The translations under genes were made by a program, and so were the position numbers. Source: Nostoc sp. CHAB 5824 (GTDB lineage: Bacteria > Cyanobacteriota > Cyanobacteriia > Cyanobacteriales > Nostocaceae). Taken from it: DNA of 64,000 bases. This document shows positions 8,518-16,076 of this stretch, one piece after another. Below the pieces are notes generated by a model that made no database searches, was not told where the DNA came from, and saw only the letters and a list, made by a program, of their open reading frames with translations. Every line of letters begins with the position of its first letter. The first letter of the stretch is position 1. Location of the stretch: the NCBI RefSeq assembly GCF_020829665.1, contig NZ_JAIVFT010000018.1, positions 98,141 through 162,140 on the forward strand, read 5' to 3'.

Positions 8518-10407
8518 TTATTTAACTATTCCTGAATGACCTGGAATATCTGCCAAAGGTTCAAATCTGCCGTCTAAGTATTTGGCGAGAAACTCTTCTG
8601 CGATCGCAAAAAAGTGCAAGCGATTTTCTGGTCTGGCAAAACCATGTCCTTCATCTGTGTAAAGTGCATATTGTACTGGCAAACCAGCTTGCTGCATTGC
8701 ATTGACAATTTGATCGCTTTCTGATTGTTTTACTCGCGGATCATTTGCACCTTGACCGATGAGTAAAGGTTTTTGAATTCGGTCAGCAAAGAATAAAGGC
8801 GATCGCGATTTGAGAAACTCCTCTTCTTTCTCCAAGTTGCCAACCCGATGATAAAGCATCGCCTTCATCGGTTCCCAATACGGCGGTATAGTTCGTATCA
8901 GGGTAATCAGGTTACTCGGCCCCACAATATCCACACCAGCAGCAAAGAGTTCTGGTGTAAAAGTTAACCCTACTAAAGTGGCGTAACCTCCATAAGAACC
9001 GCCCATAATCGCAATCTTTTGCGGGTCGGAAATGCCTTCTTGTACTAGCCAGTTAACACTATCAATTAAGTCATCGTGCATTTTGCAAGCCCATTCCCGA
9101 TTCCCAGCATTCAAAAATGCTTTACCATAGCCCGTGGAACCGCGAAAGTTCACTTGCAGAACAGCATAACCCCGGTTAGCTAGCCATTGCACCGTGGGAG
9201 AGAAACCCCAAACATCCCGTGCCCAAGGGCCGCCGTGAACCAGCAGTACTGTTGGTAGATTCTGGGTAGGTATTCCCACAGGAGTTGTTAGGTAACTGTG
9301 GATAGTTAAGCCATCTCGCGCTTCGTAGGAAATGGGTTGCATTGAAGCTAACTGCAACGCTTCGAGTTTGGGTTGGTTGCTAAAAAGGAAAGTGCTAGTT
9401 TTTGACTCCCTGTTATAGGCATAGTAATAAACTGGCCCATTGTCAGTTCTATAAGCTATTAGCCAGGTTTTATCTTCCAAGTCGCGGCTAATTACAGAGA
9501 ATTCTCCAGGGCGCACCTTGGCGATTTCCTCAAAATCAGGGGCGATGCTGCGATCGATTATCTGCCATTCCTGTTTATCTTTGTAGAAAGAAACTGCTTG
9601 GATAACTCGCGTCAGTGGCTGAATAATTATCCCCACAACATCATACTGCTGGTCTTCGGCAATGACAGTTTCTTGATGGGTGTCTAGGTCAACAGCTAAT
9701 AGACGTTTGGCGTTAGCATCGTGATTCCCTTGAATATAAAGGGTTTTACCATCAGCCGAGAAGCTAACAGAATTTCCTTCCTCTTCCGGCCCCCAGTGAC
9801 GGAGAATTTCCCACTGTTTATCTGGCGTTTTCTGCAATAACAGGTCGTAGCCACCATCGGGTGTACTAGCTGTTGCTGCACGTATTTGGAACTGGGCGTC
9901 AGATGTCCAATTGATAATATTACCGGGGTTGTCAGTGTCGAACTCCACTGCACCATTTTTTAGGTTGATGCGGTAAACGTCAAACTTTTGGGGATTATTC
10001 AAGTTCAAAGCTACCAGCATTTGATCTGGAAATTTCGGTTCCAGTTCCACCAGTTCGGCTTTCACACACTGGAATGGCGTTAAGTCACGCACAATCTTGG
10101 AGTGAATATTCACCAAGTGGAGGTGAAAGTTCTCGTCGCCATCTGAGTCTTGCATATAAATCAACTGGTCGGCGTTATAAGTCCAGAAGAAAATGCGGAT
10201 ACCGCGCTTTTTGTCGGCAGTTAGTATTTGGTCGTCTTCTTGTCCTACAGTTCGCAACCAAATCTGCAAGACATTTTTCTCATCAGGGGCAATATATGCC
10301 AAGTACTTGCCATCAGGAGAGAGTTGTGGGCTGGTTTTTTCGGGATTCCCAAACAGAATTTCGCGCGGAATTAGTGGTGGTAGGGAGGGCGCTTGAGCAG
10401 ATGACAT
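8518..10407 (-). CDS. S9 family prolyl oligopeptidase / acylaminoacyl-peptidase-like
   Basis: A 629-residue serine peptidase. Residues 1-370 form the beta-propeller (repeated DxxGKxLxY-type blades such as LSPDGKYLAYIAPDE and FSADGKTLYIQG). The C-terminal alpha/beta hydrolase domain has LLVHGGPWARDVWGF, the nucleophile elbow GGSYGGYATLVG (Ser near residue 468), Asp in GANDPRVKQSESD and His in DEGHGFARPENR. No signal peptide is visible, so it is cytoplasmic. It hydrolyses short peptides or acyl-peptides by family; the exact substrate is unknown. Its 3' end is the source of the repeats at 6827 and 8091. Confidence 0.92.
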   Translation of the reverse strand: MSSAQAPSLPPLIPREILFGNPEKTSPQLSPDGKYLAYIAPDEKNVLQIWLRTVGQEDDQILTADKKRGIRIFFWTYNADQLIYMQDSDGDENFHLHLVNIHSKIVRDLTPFQCVKAELVELEPKFPDQMLVALNLNNPQKFDVYRINLKNGAVEFDTDNPGNIINWTSDAQFQIRAATASTPDGGYDLLLQKTPDKQWEILRHWGPEEEGNSVSFSADGKTLYIQGNHDANAKRLLAVDLDTHQETVIAEDQQYDVVGIIIQPLTRVIQAVSFYKDKQEWQIIDRSIAPDFEEIAKVRPGEFSVISRDLEDKTWLIAYRTDNGPVYYYAYNRESKTSTFLFSNQPKLEALQLASMQPISYEARDGLTIHSYLTTPVGIPTQNLPTVLLVHGGPWARDVWGFSPTVQWLANRGYAVLQVNFRGSTGYGKAFLNAGNREWACKMHDDLIDSVNWLVQEGISDPQKIAIMGGSYGGYATLVGLTFTPELFAAGVDIVGPSNLITLIRTIPPYWEPMKAMLYHRVGNLEKEEEFLKSRSPLFFADRIQKPLLIGQGANDPRVKQSESDQIVNAMQQAGLPVQYALYTDEGHGFARPENRLHFFAIAEEFLAKYLDGRFEPLADIPGHSGIVK

Positions 10408-10496
10408 ATTTTCATCCTCTACTTGACTTCCCTATTGTTACTTGGTGGTGAAAATGACAATTCATCCTATTGGGTGAACCTCATTGGAGAATATAA

Positions 10497-10661
10497 ACCT
10501 CTTGCGAAAATCCTTGATCGGCCAGGGACTCAAGTCCCAGGCTAATAGCAAAAGTCCGTTTAAACGGACTAAAATTATTGTTATTAGTCGGTTTAAACCG
10601 ACTTGAGCTATTAGCCCGAAAATAAATTTTCGGGCGGATGTTCGACTTTTGCAAGAGGTCT
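10497..10661. mobile_element. MITE-like element, about 165 bp, ends CCTCTTGC
   Basis: The segment is bounded by inverted ends (ACCTCTTGCGAAAA on the left, TTTTGCAAGAGGTCT on the right) and contains nested palindromes AGTCCGTTTAAACGGACT and AGTCGGTTTAAACCGACT. There is no coding capacity. The same ends bound the lectin-like gene at 31018-31539, supporting a mobile family. Confidence 0.65.
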
Positions 10662-10667
10662 AATGTA

Positions 10668-10898
10668 AATGAGTCTTTTATACTCGCCGATGAGTCTTTA
10701 ATACTCGTGAATGAGTCTTTGATACTTGCCGACGAGTCTTTGATACTTGCCGACGAGTCTTTGATACTTGCCGATGAGTCTTTAATACTCGTGAATGAGC
10801 CTTTGATACTCGTGAACGAGTCTTTGATAGTCGCTGACGAGTCTTTTATACTCGCCGACGAGTCTTTGATACTCGTGAATGAGTCTTTTATACTCATT
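10668..10898. repeat. Tandem array of eleven 21-bp units
   Basis: Eleven consecutive units of the form (A/G)A(T/C)GAGTCTTTGATACTCG(N)2 fill exactly 231 bp without gaps; units differ at a few positions, with alternating GCC and GTG ends. Each unit carries GAGTcttTgATACTC, an inverted repeat able to form a hairpin. Because 21 is a multiple of three, both strands stay open: the reverse strand reads as SIKDSFT/SIKDSSA heptads starting at an ATG (10897) that overlaps the recQ stop as ATGA. I treat it as a repeat, not a proven gene. Confidence 0.9.
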
Positions 10899-11514
10899 GA
10901 CGGCAATTATCGCAATGTCCACAACGCAAGTTAGCTGCTTCTTTGTCAAAACCAAAGGCGTTTAACAAAAACTGCCAACGACACTGCTTAGTTGTCAGGT
11001 ATTGATGCATCTGTTTAGCAGCGTGTAATTGCGTTGGTGGCTGATTTTCAGCTTTATGCCCAATAGTGTAATGAAAAGGATCAAGCCAGTTTAGCTGACC
11101 AGTGCTATGGAGTAAAGCTAGTGCTGTAGCACCGTCGGGAAATTGTCGCGTCACTGCATTCACTTCTCCATGTTTTGGTAATTTTTTCACAAGTTGCTGC
11201 GCTATTTGCTGTTGCGATCGCATTTGCTCTTGAAAAAATTGCTGTCTTTGCTTATCCTCTGGATCTAGCCATCCCGTAGGTTCACTCACTAACGTTAACG
11301 CTTGGGCTGGTTTTCCATCCCTTCCAGCCCGGCCAATTTCTTGCACATATTCAGATAACAAATGTGGTGCGTGAAAATGTGCCACCCAACGGACATCACT
11401 TTTATTTATCCCCATACCAAACGCACAGGTACACACCACAAAAGGAATTTTGCCACCTAACCAACTTGCTTCTACTGCACGGCGTTCTGTTGCACCCAAT
11501 CCCGCATGATAACT
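10894..11514 (-). pseudogene. recQ: RecQ helicase, C-terminal part (interrupted gene)
   Basis: This is the second half of a RecQ-type 3'-5' DNA helicase: ASYHAGLGATERRAVEASWL, FVVCTCAFGMGINKSDVRWV and YVQEIGRAGRDGKPA are helicase motifs IV-VI, followed by a zinc-binding tail with CRWQFLLNAF and CGHCDNCRQ. The stop (10894-10896) lies in the last unit of the 21-bp array. Upstream the gene is cut at the 16-bp core 11499-11514; the first half is at 16646-17506. Joining at the core gives one continuous frame of about 490 residues, the size of short cyanobacterial RecQ proteins. Confidence 0.92.
11499..11514. other. Attachment core, recombinase-proximal copy
   Basis: The 16-bp core ATCCCGCATGATAACT is identical to 16648-16663. 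On the reverse strand it encodes SYHAG of RecQ. Flanking bases differ at once on either side, so 16 bp is the full identity block. Confidence 0.9.
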
Positions 11515-11569
11515 TGCAATAGTTTACAATGCTTATATATCAGTTAATAGCGAACTGATATCCACACTT

Positions 11570-11587
11570 TGAGCATTAATTGAGCAT
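11570..11587 (+). promoter_or_regulatory. Paired TGAGCAT sites at the recombinase end (probable arm-type sites)
   Basis: Two TGAGCAT heptamers start at 11570 and 11581, 11 bp apart (one helical turn). The second ends one base before the recombinase ATG at 11589. Similar pairs lie near the opposite end of the element. I infer binding sites for the recombinase N-terminal arm domain, which could also repress its own gene. Confidence 0.6.
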
Positions 11588-11588
11588 T

Positions 11589-12980
11589 ATGGTAAACAGC
11601 AGTAAAACACCGACTGGCAAGACTTCCAAAGGTAAAGTATCAATCTACGTAGAGAAAGGTAGAATCAAGGCTAGGCTACCAAGGCAATACTTTGGGGGGG
11701 AACAGCCACGAATAGCGCTAGGGATGGACGCTAACGAGGCGAATATGGCTAGAGCGCAAAGGCTAGCTGAGAGAATGACGCTTGACTTACAGGATGGTTG
11801 CTTTGATGAAACCTTAGCCAAATACGGCATCATTGCTGACTTGAAACTTAAAGGTGTTGCTGTAACATCGGATGACCAATTACCACCCAAGCCAGAATTG
11901 TCCCTGATGGAAGTTTGGGGTATGTACTGTGATTACAGGAAACACGACTTAAAGGAAAGTACTTTTGAGAATGTTTTCATGGGTTGTTACGTTAACTTTA
12001 TCGAGTCAGCAATTAAAGCTACTAAATCAGAGGATGCCCTAAAAATCAGGAACTGGTTATTTGAGAACAGAAGTCTAATAAATGTTAAAAAACTTATCGG
12101 TCATCTATCAAAAGCTTATCAGTTAGCAGTCCGTCAAAAACTGATAAGCTCTAATCCTTACGAAAGATTAGAGGATGAAATTACAGTCAAAGGCGCTAAG
12201 GGTAAAAAACAAAATGAAGTAGAAACCGAGTCTGATGATGATGTACTGGACACAACAAAAGCTTATGCCTGGAATGATGCACAAGTGATACTTGATCACA
12301 TCAAAAATACACCACAGATAAGCCACTGGCATCCATTCACTAAGTTCAAGTTTCTTACTGGATGTAGGACGGGTGAGGCAATAGCTTTTATGTGGTGCGA
12401 TGTTTTATGGAATAAAGAGCAAATACTTTTCAGACGCACTTACGACAATCAAACTAAAAGATTTTATCCTACAAAAACAGCTAAGGGTGATCAAGAATTA
12501 ATCAGAATATTTCCGATGCCTAAAAACGGTGAGTTGTGGAACCTTCTATGCTCGATTCCACAGGGTGAACCGAGTGATGTTGTTTTTAAAAGTAAAAGAG
12601 GAAAAATCATACTAGATAATGTATTTTGTCGAGCATGGAAAGGAAATGAGGCGAATAAGAATAAAGGAATAATCACAGAGTTAATCAATCAAGGTAAGCT
12701 TACCAAGTATCTATCGCCTTACAATACACGTCACAGTTTCATTACTCACCAAATATTCGATTTAGGTAGGGATGAGAAAATAGTTAGTGCATGGTGCGGT
12801 CATGGTGAATTAGTGAGTCAAAAACATTATCAAGACATTGCTGATAGGGCAATGCAGATTAATCCCGAATTACCAGCTAATCAGCAAGCTCAACAGCAGT
12901 CAGAGATTGAAATATTAAAGGAACAGTTACGGCAACAGCAAGAATTAATAAACAAGTTCATGCAAAACAGGGAGTCATGA
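11589..12980 (+). CDS. Tyrosine recombinase (integrase/excisionase of the recQ element)
   Basis: About 463 residues. The N-terminus (KGKVSIYVEKGRIKARLPRQ YFGG) resembles arm-type DNA-binding domains of phage-like integrases. The catalytic domain begins near residue 230 (YAWNDAQVILDHI) and shows TGCRTGEAIAFMW (Arg I), SPYNTRHSFITHQ (box II Arg; the usual first His is Tyr, as in many integrases), AWCGHGELVSQKHYQD (His and nucleophile Tyr). A Gln-rich coiled tail follows. ATG 11589 is preferred over TTG 11580. It faces away from the adjacent core and should catalyse recombination of the two 16-bp cores. XisA/XisC-like recombinases are the functional comparison. Confidence 0.92.
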   Translation: MVNSSKTPTGKTSKGKVSIYVEKGRIKARLPRQYFGGEQPRIALGMDANEANMARAQRLAERMTLDLQDGCFDETLAKYGIIADLKLKGVAVTSDDQLPPKPELSLMEVWGMYCDYRKHDLKESTFENVFMGCYVNFIESAIKATKSEDALKIRNWLFENRSLINVKKLIGHLSKAYQLAVRQKLISSNPYERLEDEITVKGAKGKKQNEVETESDDDVLDTTKAYAWNDAQVILDHIKNTPQISHWHPFTKFKFLTGCRTGEAIAFMWCDVLWNKEQILFRRTYDNQTKRFYPTKTAKGDQELIRIFPMPKNGELWNLLCSIPQGEPSDVVFKSKRGKIILDNVFCRAWKGNEANKNKGIITELINQGKLTKYLSPYNTRHSFITHQIFDLGRDEKIVSAWCGHGELVSQKHYQDIADRAMQINPELPANQQAQQQSEIEILKEQLRQQQELINKFMQNRES

Positions 12981-13006
12981 AGTAAGGTTTTTAGCACAAA
13001 AGCAAA

Positions 13007-13042
13007 CACCCTGAGAGAGTAAAAATACTCTTTTGGGGTATT
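13007..13042 (+). terminator. Possible terminator after the recombinase gene
   Basis: ACCCTGAGAGAGTA and TACTCTTTTGGGGT can pair as an imperfect hairpin about 25 bases after the stop codon. The T-run lies within the stem rather than clearly after it, so the call is tentative. Confidence 0.4.
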
Positions 13043-13072
13043 CTTATGGGTAGGGTATACCTGTGCATGAAA

Positions 13073-13131
13073 CTGTCACTCACGGGTGTCACTTGAAGTG
13101 TCATTTTTTTTGACACTTTTGAGTGTCACTC
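13073..13131. repeat. TGTCA site cluster 1 (iteron- or operator-like)
   Basis: Five TGTCA(C/T) motifs occur within 60 bp in both orientations, including the palindrome AAGTGTCA-N7-TGACACTT whose spacer is all T. The block is repeated as a direct copy about 433 bp downstream. It sits between two convergent genes, so it is not an obvious promoter operator. Confidence 0.65.
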
Positions 13132-13504
13132 TACACACAAGGGTACAAAGAGTTAAAAAAAAACAGTAGTTGGGGCAGTCTAGAATATCGTTAGGCAACA
13201 GAAAGAGTTTTTCCTACAGGTTAACCTGTCAGAATATCTTTTTCTGCTAGATGCTATGCAGCATCATGTTTTTGGAGTTCTCAGCATACAGTCAAAAAAC
13301 AATCAGCAAGTTTATCATTGCCTGACTTTTGCTCGTGTAGGTAAACTCCTGTCTGTGGAAGTCGTAAGCAACTGCTGATGATCTCGAATGTTGAAACATA
13401 CCATTAATTCAGTACAAGTGTCTTGTAGGCGATTTTGGCGGTAAATTTCGACGGTTGCTCACTCGCTCGATGTTAGATTTTGTCCATGCCTACCCTGTGT
13501 ACGA
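13132..13504. other. Gene-free tract between two TGTCA clusters, with palindromes
   Basis: No gene is visible. It contains the perfect palindrome ACAGGTTAACCTGT (13216-13229) and the hairpin GATGCTATGCAGCATC (13250-13265). Together with the flanking TGTCA clusters this could be a replication origin or a non-coding RNA locus of the element; this is inference only. Confidence 0.4.
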
Positions 13505-13568
13505 AAGTGTCACTCTAGACCGACACTTGAAGTGTCATTTTTTTTGACACCTTTGAATGACACTTTGA
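13505..13568. repeat. TGTCA site cluster 2
   Basis: Five TGTCA/TGACA motifs, including AAGTGTCA-N7-TGACACCT with the same all-T spacer as cluster 1. The string CACTTGAAGTGTCATTTTTT is shared exactly by clusters 1 and 2. It lies just beyond the 3' end of the antirepressor-like gene. Confidence 0.65.
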
Positions 13569-13584
13569 CGATAAGGCATCCAAC

Positions 13585-14205
13585 CTACTTTTGAATGCTA
13601 ATTTTTGACATGTATGGATTGAACTTAGTAATTATTTGCTTGCACCTTTCTGCTTCTTCAATGATTGAAGAATGCTTTTGCACGTAAAGACGGGCTTTTT
13701 TGACTTGAATAACCTCTAACTTGCTCTCTTCATGAGTCAATGCTTTTTTTAGTTCATTAATGCGTCTGGCAATAACTGTCTCATCCTGGCATAGTTGGTT
13801 AATCTCTCTATCTTCAGATGATGGTAACTGTGGTGGAGCTTTAGTCGTTGCGTCCCTGAGTTCCCGTTCACATTTAAGGAAATAACCACGAATTATTTTA
13901 CCCTGCTTTGTTCCTGCCATCATGCCAAGTGTCTTAAAACAGTCAACACTGAGTAGATAAACCTCAGAAGGTCTACCACCACTACTTTTGATGCCAGCCC
14001 GTAAAAAGTCCACACCATCGGTAAAGTCGTCCTTCAGATTGTCAAGGCAAGTTTGTTTCTTGGTGTACCCTAACCATTGCCAAGCATCATCTAGATCGAT
14101 AGGGAACAAATCATCAGACTCGTAAAGAGAGGATGCAAGTGATTCATCAAAGGTCGGAATTGTCATTGTTGTATGCATTGTGCGTGAAGTGTTGCTTGTT
14201 GGCAT
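13585..14205 (-). CDS. Phage antirepressor-like protein (AntA/AntB-type domain)
   Basis: Residues about 40-115 contain DAWQWLGYTKKQTCLDNLKD, DFLRAGIKSSGGRPSEVYLL and DCFKTLGMMAGTKQGKIIRG YFLKCE, a pattern I recognise from phage antirepressor N-terminal (AntA-like) domains. The C-terminal 80 residues are a predicted coiled coil rich in Glu/Lys. Antirepressors bind or inactivate phage repressors. The exact start is uncertain: ATG at 14205, or ATG codons 27-39 bases further in, are possible. It is followed by its neighbour at 14221 on the same strand, separated by only about 15 bases. Confidence 0.7.
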   Translation of the reverse strand: MPTSNTSRTMHTTMTIPTFDESLASSLYESDDLFPIDLDDAWQWLGYTKKQTCLDNLKDDFTDGVDFLRAGIKSSGGRPSEVYLLSVDCFKTLGMMAGTKQGKIIRGYFLKCERELRDATTKAPPQLPSSEDREINQLCQDETVIARRINELKKALTHEESKLEVIQVKKARLYVQKHSSIIEEAERCKQIITKFNPYMSKISIQK

Positions 14206-14220
14206 CAACGAACGGAATGT

Positions 14221-14574
14221 TTAGCGATCGCTACACCACTTAATTACTGCTTCCCAGAAGTCCTTGCTTCCACCGCGAACGCTTAAGTCACGGTGACAAG
14301 CATTGTTGAATGGGTGAACATGTAGAGTGATGTAATCTCTGATGTCTTTTGGTTTGTAGCGCAAAGCAATTTCATCTAATACGAAAAAAGGGTAACATCT
14401 ATCTCGGAATGCCAGAAGTGCTTTGTTTTTCAGTGCAAGATTCTTACTGCAAATAATTTCTGTGCTGGACTCTTTGCCTAATGATGCTGCTACTGAAGCA
14501 TCGTTGCAGTACATTGACGCGTAGTCGCAAGCGGCTGGTAATCCACTTGTGTTGCTAGATGGTAATGCTATCAT
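14221..14574 (-). CDS. Small element-borne protein, unrecognised
   Basis: A 117-residue protein with FRDRCYPFFVLDEIALRYK and a late WEAVIKWCSDR; no known domain is recognised. It is tightly spaced upstream of the AntA-like gene on the same strand, so the two are probably cotranscribed. Codon use and position argue for a real gene of the element. Confidence 0.55.
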   Translation of the reverse strand: MIALPSSNTSGLPAACDYASMYCNDASVAASLGKESSTEIICSKNLALKNKALLAFRDRCYPFFVLDEIALRYKPKDIRDYITLHVHPFNNACHRDLSVRGGSKDFWEAVIKWCSDR

Positions 14575-14661
14575 GGTGTTGATTGTTAGACATTTTTTTT
14601 GTTTTCCCCTTGATAGCTGGTAACTACCAAAGGGAAGTTTGAATTAACAGATTAGAGAAAA

Positions 14662-14964
14662 TCAATCATTCTGGGAATGGCAAGCACTAAGAAAACATTC
14701 ATCCAAGTCAAAACAAGAGTCATCAGCATACCAATCAACTAATGATCCGTTTACTCTAGCTGTGGTTATAGCTATCGTGTATTGCCATTTACTAATCTCG
14801 TAGTCTGTGCGAAAAGTCTGTTCGGTGATAATTCCCGTGAAAGACTGATTTGTTAAAACTGCATCGTTATCAGCCTTGTTCCATTCAACCCGTTGACCCA
14901 ACTTGTACTTTGGCGCGGGAATTAACACGGTTGATGGATGGACGGTAGCTTGATTAACGGTCAT
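14662..14964 (-). CDS. Small element-borne protein, unrecognised
   Basis: A 100-residue protein. The central part (YKLGQRVEWNKADNDAVLTN, FTGIITEQTFRTDYEISKWQ) suggests a small beta-barrel of the kind that begins with a 'G-x-V' strand, but no family can be named. The upstream AGGAGCC is placed well before ATG 14964 and supports this start. Same strand as its neighbours. Confidence 0.55.
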   Translation of the reverse strand: MTVNQATVHPSTVLIPAPKYKLGQRVEWNKADNDAVLTNQSFTGIITEQTFRTDYEISKWQYTIAITTARVNGSLVDWYADDSCFDLDECFLSACHSQND

Positions 14965-15101
14965 AATAATATGGCTCCTAGCGTAGTAATGTTACGTGAG
15001 TGAGAAGTCGTCATCGTTTGAGTTGTCCGCTCATTCGGTGGCGCATTTTATTGTCGTCATTGTGTGCAATTGAGAACTGATGAAATAATTAGTTGACCCT
15101 G

Positions 15102-15464
15102 TTAATCAACCTGTGATTCATCTGCTGATTTGTTTTCTTCATTGTCTTGTGCATAAATACCACTAGCGTCAATTCCCAACCTATTGAGTAAAAACCTTAG
15201 CGTTGAAACAAGCTTCCGTGCCTGTTCATAACGTGGTGAAGTACTTTTGTCTTCACAGATTTTTTCCCAGGTATCAACCTCTTTCTCTAGGTCAATCAGA
15301 AGTTGATAGATGTCATCCAACTTGCTAGCGATAGAAATTGGGACATACTTTTGCATTACCTCGCCAGCGTACTTCTTTTTTCTGCCAGCACCAGGCTTTC
15401 TTTTACCTTCCTTTGGCATACCTCTAGGTGTCATTGTTTGTTCAGTATTGTGTGTGTTTGGCAT
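15102..15464 (-). CDS. Basic, coiled-coil protein behind an operator-promoter; possible DNA-binding protein
   Basis: With the start at ATG 15464 the product is 120 residues. A Lys/Arg/Gly-rich segment (PKEGKRKPGAGRKKKYAGE) resembles an AT-hook-like or minor-groove-binding stretch and is followed by a helix pair (KLDDIYQLLIDLEKEVDTWE). An open frame extends to a TTG at 15551, but that TTG is the -35 hexamer of a strong promoter, so I reject the longer form. The gene may regulate the element. Family not recognised. Confidence 0.6.
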   Translation of the reverse strand: MPNTHNTEQTMTPRGMPKEGKRKPGAGRKKKYAGEVMQKYVPISIASKLDDIYQLLIDLEKEVDTWEKICEDKSTSPRYEQARKLVSTLRFLLNRLGIDASGIYAQDNEENKSADESQVD

Positions 15465-15518
15465 TAACAGCGCTATGGAATCGATAAATCTCTGAATCCC
15501 TTGCTGTTGCTTGCTTTT

Positions 15519-15573
15519 CTTATTTATAACAGATAAATAAGAAACTGTCAATTATTTATAACAGATAAATAAG
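15519..15573 (-). promoter_or_regulatory. Consensus-like promoter overlapped by two identical palindromes
   Basis: On the reverse strand TTGACA (15551-15546) and TATAAA (15528-15523) are 17 bp apart, an almost perfect sigma-70 promoter for the gene starting at 15464. Two copies of the inverted repeat TTATTTA-N8-TAAATAA (about 15520-15540 and 15552-15572) lie over and just upstream of it, spaced by about 32 bp (three helical turns). This is the layout of a tightly repressed promoter. Confidence 0.75.
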
Positions 15574-15655
15574 AGAATAAGCCACAACGTATACTGTGGC
15601 TGATAAAATCCATATTTGCAGATATTTTTGATAATGCCGGGTACACCCTTCTCTC

Positions 15656-15719
15656 AAAGTGTCACCCATTACTGTCACTAAAACTGACACTAAAAGTGAC
15701 ACCCATGTATGACACTTTC
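15656..15719. repeat. TGTCA site cluster 3, upstream of the 15740 gene
   Basis: Five TGTCA/TGACA motifs within 63 bp, symmetric overall: the outer pair reads AAAGTGTCAC and ATGACACTTT. It ends about 20 bases before the start codon at 15740, where an operator would be expected. Clusters 1 and 2 carry the same motif. Confidence 0.65.
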
Positions 15720-15739
15720 ACAACAACATATAGGGTACT

Positions 15740-16072
15740 ATGTCAAACACACCGAATTCTTTCCCCGTGAATCTCAAGGACAACTGGTTGCATCCACTTT
15801 CAGAGTTTCCTGTTATCGACGGAAGACAAATGATGGATGGATGGTGTTTTGCATCGATGATTTGTGGTACTGCAACACAGAGAATTGATAGCTATATCGG
15901 TACAAAAAAAGGTTTAGACATGCTACTCGATCTTGGTGTTATAGACAAAAGACGTAGTAAAGTACTGCTTCGTAAAGCACAGACTGACGATAGCGAGTAT
16001 TTAGCGCTAATCGTTGCCACCAAGGAATCGCTAGACAAAAGAGTAGACAAAGCTTTTAACCCTAAAGGATAA
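15740..16072 (+). CDS. Small element-borne protein next to the Bro-N gene, unrecognised
   Basis: A 110-residue protein (DGRQMMDGWCFASMICGTAT, MLLDLGVIDKRRSKVLLRKA) with alternating helices; no family recognised. It is followed after 4 bases by the Bro-N gene, so they form an operon controlled from the region holding TGTCA cluster 3. This pairing suggests a regulatory function, but that is inference. Confidence 0.55.
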   Translation: MSNTPNSFPVNLKDNWLHPLSEFPVIDGRQMMDGWCFASMICGTATQRIDSYIGTKKGLDMLLDLGVIDKRRSKVLLRKAQTDDSEYLALIVATKESLDKRVDKAFNPKG

Positions 16073-16076
16073 AACA

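Noticed and set aside
10481..10897. Open frame of SIKDSFT heptads, translationally coupled to recQ by ATGA
   Set aside because: It is open because the repeat length is a multiple of three and continues into a MITE; the opposite strand is equally open. Kept only as a finding, not as a CDS.
13073..13568. CRISPR array
   Set aside because: The TGTCA clusters have short motifs without constant spacer length or full-length repeats.
15102..15551. 149-aa version of the basic element protein starting at TTG 15551
   Set aside because: The TTG forms the -35 box of a consensus promoter, and two palindromes cover the first codons; ATG 15464 is more likely.
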